From Rheum nobile (taxonomy: Eukaryota > Streptophyta > Magnoliopsida > Caryophyllales > Polygonaceae): a stretch of 64,000 bases of DNA. Below are positions 34,541 through 46,441 of this stretch, piece after piece (the stretch's first letter is position 1; every line of letters begins with the position of its first letter). Position numbers and translations under genes: made by a program. Where the stretch lies: contig WOAB01000154.1 of the NCBI GenBank assembly GCA_027886185.1, positions 1 to 64,000 of the forward strand, given 5' to 3'. Below the pieces are notes generated by a model. It was not told the DNA's origin and made no database searches. It saw only the letters and a program-made list of their open reading frames with translations.

Positions 34541-35130
34541 ACGGAGGTCACACCCTCGCATGGTCGGATGAGGTCACACCCTCACCCCGGCTCCATAACC
34601 AACCAACCATCACCCATAGCCTGAACCAACGGAGGTCACCCTCGCGTGGTCGGATGAGGTCACACCCTCACCCCGGCTCTATAACCAACCAACCAACACC
34701 CATAGCCTGAACCAACGGAGGTCACCCTCGCGTGGTCGGATGAGGTCACACCCTCACCCCGGCTCCATAACCAACCAACCAACACCCATAGCCTGAACCA
34801 ACGGAGGTCACCCTCGCGTGGTCGGATGAGGTCACACCCTCACCCCGGCTCCATAACCAACCAACCAACACCCATAGCCTGAACCAACGGAGGTCACCCT
34901 CGCGTGGTCGGATGAGGTCACACCCTCACCCCGGCTCCATAACCAACCAACCAACACCCATAGCCTGAACCAACGGAGGTCACCCTCGCGTGGTCGGATG
35001 AGGTCACACCCTCACCCCGGCTCCATAACCAACCAACCAACACCCATAGCCTGAACCAATGGAGGTCACCCTCGCGTGGTCGGATGAGGTCACACCCTCA
35101 CCCCGGCTCCATAACCAACCAATCAACACA
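34541..35130. repeat. 86-bp tandem repeat array in the solo LTR
   Basis: About seven copies of an 86-bp unit beginning GGAGGTCACCCTCGCGTGG and containing CACCCCGGCTCCATAACC. Copies are nearly identical (single-base changes), which implies recent expansion or homogenisation. Confidence 0.9.
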
Positions 35131-36495
35131 TTCAACTAGGTTCAACACAAAACCAATAACCCATCACATAACTAACAACAAAACACACAACCAATATCCG
35201 ACAACAAACCAACAATTATTCACACAATCAATCCACAACAAACGATCAACAACAACCAACAACTAACCGACAATCAACGGCAACCAACAGCTACAACCAA
35301 TATCCGACAAAAAAACCAATAACCAACAAATAACTAATGTCCGACAAGAGACAAATACTAAAACACACACACACACATTCAACCAAATTATTCCACAATC
35401 AATAATCCAAATTAACTTACTCAGGCAAAGATAAAATCAATTACTGAACCAGATAGGAAGCAAAAGTAATTTTATAAAAATATACGAAAGGTTAGCAAGA
35501 ATCCTCTTGCCTTAAACTCGACAACCACGACCTCAGAGACCTCCAATCAACTCGAACGAACCTGCGAAATCAATCCGAGCAAATCTCTGGCGTTAATCAC
35601 TCATACATATCCACTACTAACAAAACCCCCAAATTCAAACCCTAAAATTATACCTCAATATTTCCAATTCAACAAACCCCCAAATTTCCAAACTCTAATT
35701 ATACCTTAATTAATTAAACAAACCACACCCAAAATCAACCCAACTCCAAAATCAAATCTTAGCTGCACACTTAATAACCGAACCAAGCAAACAAATGGGC
35801 AACATCAATTCGGTCACATATATATATAGCAGCAATCAGTAGCCCCAAACTCAAATCAAAGTTCCAATTCAGCAAAACACCCATAAATCAACCCACTCCA
35901 ATAGTTGATGTCTGCACACGAACAGCACAACCTCGCACACCACCGAACATGACCCCAAATTCAGCAATCGGTCACACACACATATATATATTCAGCAAAC
36001 TTCTGAACCTCAACAAAACAAGTACCTCACCTTGTCGCAACCCTCTGCAGCCCCGGAAAGGATCCTCGTCGTCGGAGACGACGACAACAACAGCGGCGGC
36101 ACAACAGCAACTCCGACGGACAGCAGCGAACAGCTGCACAGCAGAGGCGGTCCTCTTTGCAGCAGCCACAAACAGAGGAGGAAGCGAACGACGGTCCGGG
36201 TCGAGCTCGCCGGAGGAGAAGCGACTTCGGCTGGCACAAGAGAGATCGTCGGAGGAGAAGCTTGGCTGAGCTGCTCGGCTGAGCTGCTCGGCTGAAGAAC
36301 CACGCGGGAGAGAGAGAGACCACCGAATGTGTTTAGGGATTTTATCCCCAAAATTTTCCATTTCACCCAATATAAGCAAAAACCTTAATTAATTTACCCT
36401 TATGCCATTACTAACATCCTTGGGGTATTTCAGCCTAGCGCCTAGCCGGGGCCTAGGCGGCCCTAGGCGGGGATTTTTAGAACATTGCTTATGGG

Positions 36496-36760
36496 CCAAT
36501 AAGCTCATACATGGATTGTGTGCTTATTACTTGTTTTTGGGCTCGTTGAACAGTTGCCGCTAATATGAATTGGGCCGCTAATGTTTTAATAAGTAAATCG
36601 GCTAATATGAATTGGGCCGTTGATGTTTTAATAAGTAAATTGGGCTCGATCGGTTCATGGCTAAGGCCCAATACCCGAGCAACAATACCACATGCTTCTA
36701 AAGGCTTATGCGGAAACCCTAAGAGCCATTTGCATTCTTGCCGTTTATGTGTTCTCTCTT
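36496..36760 (+). promoter_or_regulatory. Plant-type promoter region with site II motifs and telo box
   Basis: Several TTGGGCC/TGGGCT words (36490-36670) precede AAACCCTAA at 36714-36722, a telo box. Site II plus telo box is a combination typical of plant translation and cell-cycle gene promoters (TCP and TRB factor targets). Inside it ATATGAATTGGGCCG is duplicated (36562 and 36606). Downstream is a pyrimidine-rich leader on the plus strand. No coding gene convincingly follows. Confidence 0.55.
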
Positions 36761-36779
36761 GCTCCCTTTTCTGTGACCC

Positions 36780-37560
36780 TTTACAGCCTTCATCAAATCC
36801 ATATTTCCATGGCTTCAAAACTTCCACATCCATGGCGATTTCTCTAAAAAATCAACCTTCTCCTTCTTCAACCTTCAATGTCTTCAACCTTCACCGAATT
36901 CCAGATCCATGGGGTTTTTGGGTTGTCTATCTCGCTCTCCTTCTCTATGAAGCTTGAAGCTTACAAATTACAGATCCATGGCGATTTTTGTTTAAAAATC
37001 ATCCTTTGCCTTTTTCAACCTCGGCCTTCTTCAACCTTGGCCGAAATCCATTTCCAAACTTCGCCTGATGCATTCTGATTTCACGATTGTCTTTCTGTAG
37101 ATACAAATCCCGGCCAACCATCTCTCTGCTTTGACGTTTGTCTTCTTCCTTTTTCACCAAGTTCAGATCCAAAACAAATTATTTTGAAGAGATGTGTTTA
37201 CAGATCTAAAATCGAAAAGGGATTCTCCCCACTCCCTTCGCCTTTTCGTCGTTCGTCTTGGAGGTTTAAGCCATAAACGATTTGGCTTAAACGATTTGCA
37301 CCACCGCCGGAAAGATCTGGTGTTTTATAAAATGCTCGAATGCCGTGGGATTTTGATTTCATTCCGTCTTGATTTCTTATTCCTGGTTCATTGTTTTAAT
37401 TTTATCACAAAAAACCTATGTCTTATTTTTGTATTAATGTTTTTGGTTTTAGTCTTAGATTTTTATTGCCGTGTTTTTGCTTAGCAAACATTATAATGAA
37501 TTGATTAAAACCTATGTTTGCTTAAAAAATTGATTTCAGGAAAAAAAAATGTAACAACCG
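36780..37560 (+). other. Leader-like cassettes with CAGATCCATGG motifs
   Basis: The phrases CAGATCCATGG (36900, 36970 and again at 38360) and TTACAGATCTAAA.. (37198), CGTCTTGGAGGTTTAAGCC (37255) and CACCACCGCC begin a series of leader-like units that recurs downstream. A frame at 36565-36957 is open across this and the promoter but lacks a domain; I do not call it a gene. Confidence 0.4.
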
Positions 37561-37594
37561 AATAATAAATAATACTTCAGATTTATAACAACAG

Positions 37595-37815
37595 AAAAGA
37601 AGGCTTTAGAAAACTATAGATATTTATTGATGCTGCTACAATATTATGGGCTTCTAGGCCCATTAAATTTGAATACAACAGATTATAGGACTTCTAGGCC
37701 AATTAAATTGTAGATATTTATTGAAGGCTCTAGAAAAGTATGGATATTTATTCACGCTGCTACAATATTTTGGGCTTCTAGACCCATTAAATTTGAATAC
37801 AATCGATTATAGTAT
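37595..37815. repeat. Tandem duplication around TGGGCTTCTAGGCCCA
   Basis: A block with GATATTTATTGATGCTGC and ATGGGCTTCTAGGCCCAT (37602-37690) is repeated about 124 bp further on with few changes (37726-37815). Confidence 0.7.
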
Positions 37816-38340
37816 GGCCCAATAGTATAGTATGATATAATAATATCGGGTTCAATAATTTTACTATATTTATATTTATAAACATATCATTTAATTAAAT
37901 AATGGGCTTATAGGCCCATTATATTTAACAGGCTTCTAGGCCCAATGACAATATTAGAAAAAATATAAAATTGTCGGCCCACTATTTCCGGCCCACTCTG
38001 TATACAAAAACTTACAACCGAGTAAATTAGAAATGACCCACTCTGTAAAAACTCTCAGATTATTTTTAGTAATGGCCCACTATTTCCGGCCCACTCTATA
38101 AAATCTCTCTGATTATTTTTAGTAATCAAAATGGATCAATGGGCTTCAAGGCCCAAGTATAACATTTTCTAATGGGCTTATGCATTAAGGCCTTACCGGT
38201 TTACCCTATATATATTCATGTGTATTAAAAAAAGTAAACAAAAGATATCTTGGCCGATCTAGTTAACCTTATATCATTCACAACTTTCCATTTCCGCCGT
38301 TTCGGTTTCTCTCTCTCTGTATCTGTTCTCCAAAATTTCT
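37816..38340. other. AT-rich DNA with site II palindromes
   Basis: No gene. AATGGGCTTATAGGCCCATT at 37901, CTTCTAGGCCCAAT at 37932, and a duplicated GGCCCACTATTTCCGGCCCA at 37976 and 38074 stand out. A pyrimidine-rich leader begins at 38300. Confidence 0.5.
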
Positions 38341-38386
38341 TTCCTTTTTATTGAATCTCCAGATCCATGGAGGATGTTCTAGCGAG

Positions 38387-39599
<1,213 letters not shown>

Positions 39600-39600
<1 letters not shown>

Positions 39601-39775
39601 CTTTCTATCTCTCTCTCTGTCTCTCTATAGATGCGATTATTGTTCTGATTTTTTTTTACACTTTGTCTTGGAGGTTTAAACCAAAATCCATTTCCACCAC
39701 CGCTTCGTCTTCAATTAAAATGCAAAGCCAGCGATGGGTTTCAGATCCAAAAAATATAATATTTAATAAGGTGGT
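39600..39775 (+). repeat. Leader cassette copy
   Basis: Starts with a CT-rich run ending in TCTATAG, then TTTGTCTTGGAGGTTTAAAC, CACCACCGCTTCGTCTTCAA and TTTCAGATCCAAAAAATATA. Same order as at 38541. Confidence 0.75.
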
Positions 39776-39874
39776 TCGTCTCTCTCTTTCTCTCTATATG
39801 TCTATCTCTCTCTATGTGTGTGTTTGTATGTCAAACTCTTCAACCGAGTTTTCTGTCTCTCTCTATCTCTCTAT

Positions 39875-40121
<247 letters not shown>

Positions 40122-40204
40122 TCTCTCCCTCTCTTAATCTCTCTTTATCTTCGTCTAAGTTTTCTGTCTTCAACTGAGTTTTCTGTCTCTCTCTATCTCT
40201 CTTT

Positions 40205-41065
<861 letters not shown>

Positions 41066-41069
41066 ATTT

Positions 41070-41580
41070 GAAATTACAGGGTTCAACATATAACATCCAG
41101 GATAACTGTCTTTCTCTGATCAAAGCCATACAATAAGGTCATGGTTATATATCTTCAAAATTAACCTCCTGCGATGTTAAGTTACTTTATGAACTATTCT
41201 GTAATTAACTTATTTATTATTGTTATAGGAATTCCATCTGGGATTTGACTTGGCAACAAATATGGATTTTATTTAACCTAAACATGGAAGAACTGAAGGT
41301 ATGACTACTATACTATTATTTGGCCTATCTTGATATGATCAATAAATTGTATAGTAGTTACTGATCAAAAAACTTGTGCCATTACAGGTTGCAACATATA
41401 ATCTCCAAGATGCATCTTCTAATGTGATTCAAGCTATACAATCAGGTCATGGTTTCATCAATTGACTAATTCTGTACTTTACTGATATGTGATTGGTATA
41501 GGAATCATGTGGGAGCTCGGATTGAATTCAAAGGAAATTTGGATTATAAATACACACAAATGAAGACCTAAAGGTATGTC
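41070..41580 (+). repeat. Tandemly duplicated pair of exon-like segments
   Basis: Segment 1 (TTACAG, then GTTCAACATATAACATCCA...) at 41073-41140 recurs at 41381-41450. Segment 2 (TATAG, then GAATTCCATCTGGGATTTGA, ending CTGAAG/GTATGAC) at 41225-41305 recurs at 41497-41578 (ending CTAAAG/GTATGTC). AG at the left and GTATG at the right of segment 2 are kept in both copies. Reading frames contain stops, so it looks like spliced non-coding or decayed exons. Confidence 0.6.
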
Positions 41581-41850
41581 TACTATACTAACTTTTAGTG
41601 TAGTTAGTAGTTTAGATGTAAATAGTATAGTAAGTAGTTTAGTTGTAAACTAAATCATATAAGTTGTAAGTAAATGCTTAAGTTGTAAACTAAATCATAT
41701 AAATGAACATAAAATTTATATATTTGTAAAATAAATATTGATAGTACACAACTGCAATGAACAACAAATCTTTAAAATTTGTAATTATAGAAGTCATTTT
41801 AAAATTATATAACTGAATACATTTTATGTAGTTTTAAATAAAAACATTAA
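41581..41850. other. AT-rich DNA with short repeats
   Basis: AGTAGTTTAG(A/T)TGTAAA and AAGTTGTAAACTAAATCATA are each repeated (41603/41632 and 41637/41682). No gene. Confidence 0.5.
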
Positions 41851-41852
41851 AG

Positions 41853-42140
41853 ATTTAGAAGTCAATATAGATATAACATTCAAGATAACTTGTTAGCAAC
41901 TAACTGAATACAACTGTTGTAACAAAATCATAGAAACTGTAAATAATTCATTGAACACACAATTCTTGTTAATAATCTATATATGAAAAACAATTACAGT
42001 TGTCAATAAAAAAATTAAAGATTTAGAAGTCATATAGCTATAAATTATCAACTAACTCAATACTATTGTTGTAAACAAATCATAGAAGCTGTAAATCATT
42101 CATTGAACACACAATTCATGTTAACAATCTATATACGAAA
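41853..42140. repeat. Tandem duplication, about 160-bp period
   Basis: AAAGATTTAGAAGTCA...TTGAACACACAATTC.TGTTAA.AATCTATATA at 41853-41985 is repeated with moderate changes at 42014-42135. Confidence 0.7.
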
Positions 42141-42565
42141 AAGAGAGGGAGTTAACCTCAAGCATATTACTGAAGGTCGAAGTTATTTAGATCTAAATAA
42201 ACACAATATAGATTTAGAAATCCAACCACATAAACAAAAACAATACCTTAAGTTTCAATGACCTTGAGCAGTTTTCTGCGATTCTCGAGTAAAACCTTAC
42301 TCATCAATACCTCTTACGATGTAACAACTTCTTAGTTTTTCTCTGAAAACCACATATAGAACTCCTTGTGCCATCTACTAGGTTATATAGAAGTTATCAT
42401 TATTTTAATAATTAAGTTAAAATACGAGAAATAATGATCTTCAAAATATATTCATATACCGATATGCTATTTTTTTTAACAACTTAACATAAAGAAGAAT
42501 ATAACTCTCCTTATACATGTTGTAAAAATCTTAAATGATATTTTTCAATGTGCAATCATATAAAC

Positions 42566-43150
42566 TTACAAATATTGGAAACATATTTCTTCTTCTTCTT
42601 CTTCTTCTTCTTCTTCTTCTTCTTCTCCATCTGACAAATTAATCAACTTTTGCCTCTCGTTCAAGTGTTGCCAAGGTAGACGATTAATCTTTGCAAATTC
42701 GTCCAACATACTCCAAAGATTAAGTCCGGGTATTTCATTTTCCATTTCGTAAATACATGAAAGTTGCCAAGCTTCAACGCATTTACTACTAAATTTCAAA
42801 ATATACTCTCTTCCTTCACCCTCCATCCATATATTTACATCACTGCTGCGCCAAGTGATGTAATTATATTCATCATTGGACAGTGAATCGATACGTAAAT
42901 AACGATCATGACCATATTGTAGAAACATTTGTTCAAGCCGAGTTTCGTCCAATTCAGCTTGTGTAAGAACAATAATCATAGGATTATAGGATGCAAACGT
43001 CGAATGAAATCCTGCCTCTTGAGTTGGATCGAAATATCCTACGACATTCCTGACTGCACAGTTCAGCTGTATGTTTGGAAATAGAATAGGATCTTATGTA
43101 GATGAAGGGACGATATCACTTATTAATTTCGCCCAAAGCATGTTGAAACC
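42566..43150 (-). pseudogene. Unrecognised minus-strand gene with poly-Glu C-terminus
   Basis: The main open part (42979-42566) encodes 137 residues starting MIIVLTQAELDETRLE. It continues upstream in the same frame to an acceptor-like TTTGTACAG near 43151 (MLWAKLISDIVPSS, a TAA, then DPILFPNIQLNCAVRNVVGYF), so one in-frame stop at about 43095 interrupts a longer exon. Features are a Trp/Tyr-rich middle (YITWRSSDVNIWMEG) and a C-terminal run of about 14 Glu from a (CTT)n microsatellite (42587-42626). I recognise no family. The intact frame over about 190 codons suggests a recently decayed or captured gene in the Helitron interior. Confidence 0.45.
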
Positions 43151-43151
43151 T

Positions 43152-44335
43152 GTACAAAAAAAATAGTAAAGTAAACCCCATTGTTATAAAAAAAATGTTT
43201 GAAAAATTACAACCCATTTATATAAAACATTGCATTTTAAAAATCATACATAATAGATTTCATACAAACATAACTATTTCACTATGATTTTAAAAATTTA
43301 TACTACACTAATTTATTTACTCTCTACTGTTCGCTTATACTGTCTTTCCTTTTCCAGAATTCACAAATCATACAAAAAACGCCCTCTTAATTTAAAAATT
43401 CCAAACATAAAAATTGAAAGTGCAATAACATGTACATAATAACACATATTATATAACAAAAAATCAGCAGATTTTATTAAAAAAACAATATAATAAAAGA
43501 ACGAATTTTGATACGAATAATCTATTCAAACTATACAATTCCAACTAATATAACTTATACATTATGAATCAAAATATATAACTAAAAAAAGTATTAAATT
43601 AAAAAAATACCTTTGTATTGCATTCGCACAATTAGTTGGAATAGTAATTGAACATTTGATGTACTTAATCCTCTGATAAATAAATTGGTAACGAAAGTCG
43701 CATGTAAAAAATTTTAGCGATACGTGGAAACCTAAAAAAGTGGCTTTCCGGTATAAGCTCGAAAAGTAAAATCACATCAGTATCAATTGAGATATCATGA
43801 GAAATAGGATGAACCATCCTGGATTTTTAGAAAGAATATGCAAAAAATTTTGTGATTCTGAACGTGATGTGTAAAAGAAAATAAGGGGTTATATTTATAA
43901 TGTAGTGGTCGTGAATTTTGGAATATTATAAAATAATTATATACAGCATATTTATTTAGAGAAACAATTAAAAGATCTTATAACATTTAGGGACATAAAT
44001 TTTTTGATTTAGATAAACAAATAAAGAGTTGATAAATTTGGAATATTATATAGAAGATTGTGTACGTTTTATTTAATATTTTTGGAAAGAAATAGAAGGT
44101 AGTATATATATGAAGACAAAGATGTTTCCATTTAGTCAGATGACATAAAAACAGTATGACAAAAAAATGTCATAATGCTAATGCAGCATCTTACTTAATA
44201 TTTAATCACATGACATAAAAACCTTATAGTCATTATCTATCTTCTGCAAACTACCGTATGTTACATTTTATATTAACCGAACAAAAAAATGTAAATCCTA
44301 AATACTAAAGTAGCAAAATTTAGATCAATGTTTAA
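43152..44335. other. AT-rich DNA without a recognisable gene
   Basis: Mostly A/T with scattered repeats of TGACATAAAAAC and TTTAGTCAGATGACATAAA-like words (44136 and 44205). It could be intron or promoter of the unknown minus-strand gene. No supported feature. Confidence 0.5.
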
Positions 44336-44339
44336 AATT

Positions 44340-45790
44340 ATTTATACAAAACCCTAAACCCTAAATCACAAAATGTCATATCCTAAACCATAACCCTAAA
44401 CCTAAATCATAATTGTCATAAACTAAACCATAAACCCTAGACACTAAACCCTTTACCCTAATTTCCTAAATATAAACCCTAACCCTAAACACTAAACTCA
44501 CTAAAACATAAACCCTAAATACTAAGTATATATCCTAATATATAAATTTAAACCCTAAACATAATTGGCAATATTAGGCACAAATTTCATACCCTAAACC
44601 ATAACACATAAAAATAACGACCCTTAATATTAAACCCTAATCCATAAATCCTAAATCCTAAACCTAAATCACAAATTGTCATATCATAAACTGTAACCCT
44701 AAACCTAAATCATAATTGTCATAAACTAAATCCTAAACCTAGACACTAAACCCTAAATCTTTTACCCTAATACCCAAAATATAAACCCTAAACTCACTAA
44801 AACATATACCCTAATATATAAATTTAAACCCTAAACATAAATGATAAACTTACATCATAAATTTCATACCCTAACACATAAAAATAATGAACCTTAATAT
44901 TAAACCCTAAGTCATAAACCCTAAACCTAAAACCTAAATCACAAAATGTCATATCCTAAACCCTAAACCTAAATCATAATTTTCATAAACTAAACCATAA
45001 ACCCTAGACACTAAACCCTAAACCCCTTACCCTAAACTCGCTAAAACATAAACCCTAAGAACTAAGTATATAACCTAATATATAAATTTAAACCCTAAAC
45101 ATAAATGATAAACTTACATCATAAATTTCATACCCTAAACCCAATTTTTGGGGTAAAATAATGACCCTTAATATTAAACCCTAAGCCATAAACCCTAAAC
45201 CTAAATCACAAAATGTCATATCCTAAAATGTAACCCTAAACCTAAATCATAATTGTCATAAACTAAACCTCAAACCCTAGACACTAAAACCTAAACCCTT
45301 TACCCTAATACCCTAAATATAAACCCTTAACCCTAAACCCAAAACTCACTAAAACATAAACCCTAAATACTAAATATAAAACCTAAAATATAAATTTAAA
45401 CCCTAAACATAAATAATTAAGATACATCATAAATTTCATAACCTATTCTCTAACACATAAAAATAATGACCATTAATATTAAACCCTAAACCCTATAGCC
45501 CTAAACATAAATCATAATTACCTAAATCCTAGACCCTAAACCCTAAACCCAAAGACATCAACCCTAAACCGTAAGCATACACCTGAATATAAACAATAAA
45601 CCCTAATTAAATAAACCCTAAACTATGAATCCTAAAGCCTAAACATAAACCTAAATCCTAAATATAAAGCCTAAACCCTAAACCCTAACCCTAAACCCTA
45701 AACACAAATCTATCATATTGTAAACCCAAACCCCTAAACCCTAAACCCTAAAACTAACAACATAACATTAAACACTTAACCCTACCTTAT
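44340..45790. repeat. Degenerate telomere-type (CCCTAAA)n array with higher-order repeats
   Basis: CCCTAAA and one-base variants dominate the plus strand, matching the plant telomere unit. They are arranged in larger units: an anchor (A)AATGTCATATCCTAAA-like sequence lies at 44371, 44674, 44944 and 45211, so the higher-order period is about 270-300 bp, each with TAATTGTCATAAACTAAA and AAATTTCATACCCTAA in the same order. Toward 45660-45740 the repeats are purer. No coding sequence. Confidence 0.85.
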
Positions 45791-46440
45791 AAAAATTGTT
45801 CATTTATAATACTAAATTTATGATCTGAAACTGTTCAGTATCAAATTTCTGAACTGAATCTGTTATTTCATATAAAGTAAATTTCAGAACTGATATAATT
45901 GAATATGTTGATTCATTTAAAAATAAATTTCTGATTTAACATTTTATTGTTTTTATGCTTTAATGTCGTTTCCAGTTGTAAATACAACCACTTAAAACAT
46001 TAAACAGTTAACCCTGCCCTAAAAAAAACATCAAACACTTATTCATTTATAATACTCAATTTTTGAATTCAATCTGTTCATAAACAATTTTCTGAACTAA
46101 ATCTGTTATTTCATATAAAATAAATTTCTAAACTGAATCAGTTCATAAACAAATTTCTAAACTAAATCTGTTTGTCCAAATATGAACCACATTTATTCTA
46201 TAATCTCTAACTTCTTATAAGATCACCAAAAAATAATTCTGAAAATATTTCATTCATGAGTACAAAAACAGAATAACCAAACAAAAGTAAAAAATGATGA
46301 CGACGAAAATCAACCAAAACATTTCATTCAATGATTTAGAAACATGAAACAAAACTTACAGTTACTCAACACACTTATGCAATAGCAGAATACTTAAATA
46401 GTCTATTAAAGACGAAAATGTTTATAGAACCATCATCTCA
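45791..46440. other. AT-rich 3' flank of the RPA gene
   Basis: Repeated phrases AAATTTCTGAACTGAATCTG and TTATTTCATATAAAGTAAAT (45844, 45870, 46095 and 46130) form a small degenerate array next to the telomere-like block. No gene. Confidence 0.5.
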
Positions 46441-46441
46441 T

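Larger units (their letters stand above)
33115..36432 (-). mobile_element. Solo LTR (3.3 kb) of a gypsy-like element
   Basis: The element starts TGTAACACCCC and ends GGGGTATTTCA, so on the minus strand it runs TGAAATACCCC to GGGGTGTTACA, with canonical TG/CA ends. GCCTA flanks it on both sides (33110-33114 and 36433-36437), a 5-bp target duplication. No primer site or coding region is present, so it is a solo LTR left by recombination. Ends and some interior text (GGACTATAAGGCG; the AAACCGAAGTTGGTCAGTCTT block at 33450) match the LTRs at 48.9-56.8 kb in opposite orientation, so all belong to one family. Open frames inside it are low-complexity. Confidence 0.9.
32781..36487. mobile_element. 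hAT-type MITE split by a nested solo LTR
   Basis: The left end CAATGTTCTAAAA (32781) is mirrored at the right end by TTTTTAGAACATTG (ending at 36487), giving 13-bp inverted repeats. Both sides are flanked by CTTATGGG (32773-32780 and 36488-36495), an 8-bp target duplication as in hAT elements. The body is about 384 bp without the nested LTR and is rich in CCTAGGCGG motifs in both orientations. It has no transposase. Confidence 0.85.

Noticed and set aside
35949..36379. Overlapping open frames in the GC-rich end of the solo LTR
   Set aside because: Four overlapping frames on both strands in a GC-rich LTR segment; no domain, and the equivalents in the sister LTRs (49.0-49.4, 53.9-54.3 kb) are not conserved in frame.
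36565..36957. 130-codon frame containing a duplicated MNWA..VLISK motif
   Set aside because: The repeat comes from duplicated promoter-like TGGGCCG text; the frame spans the telo box and leader, so it is unlikely to be translated.
44340..45790. A true chromosome end
   Set aside because: The CCCTAAA repeats are degenerate and bounded by other elements on both sides, so this is interstitial.
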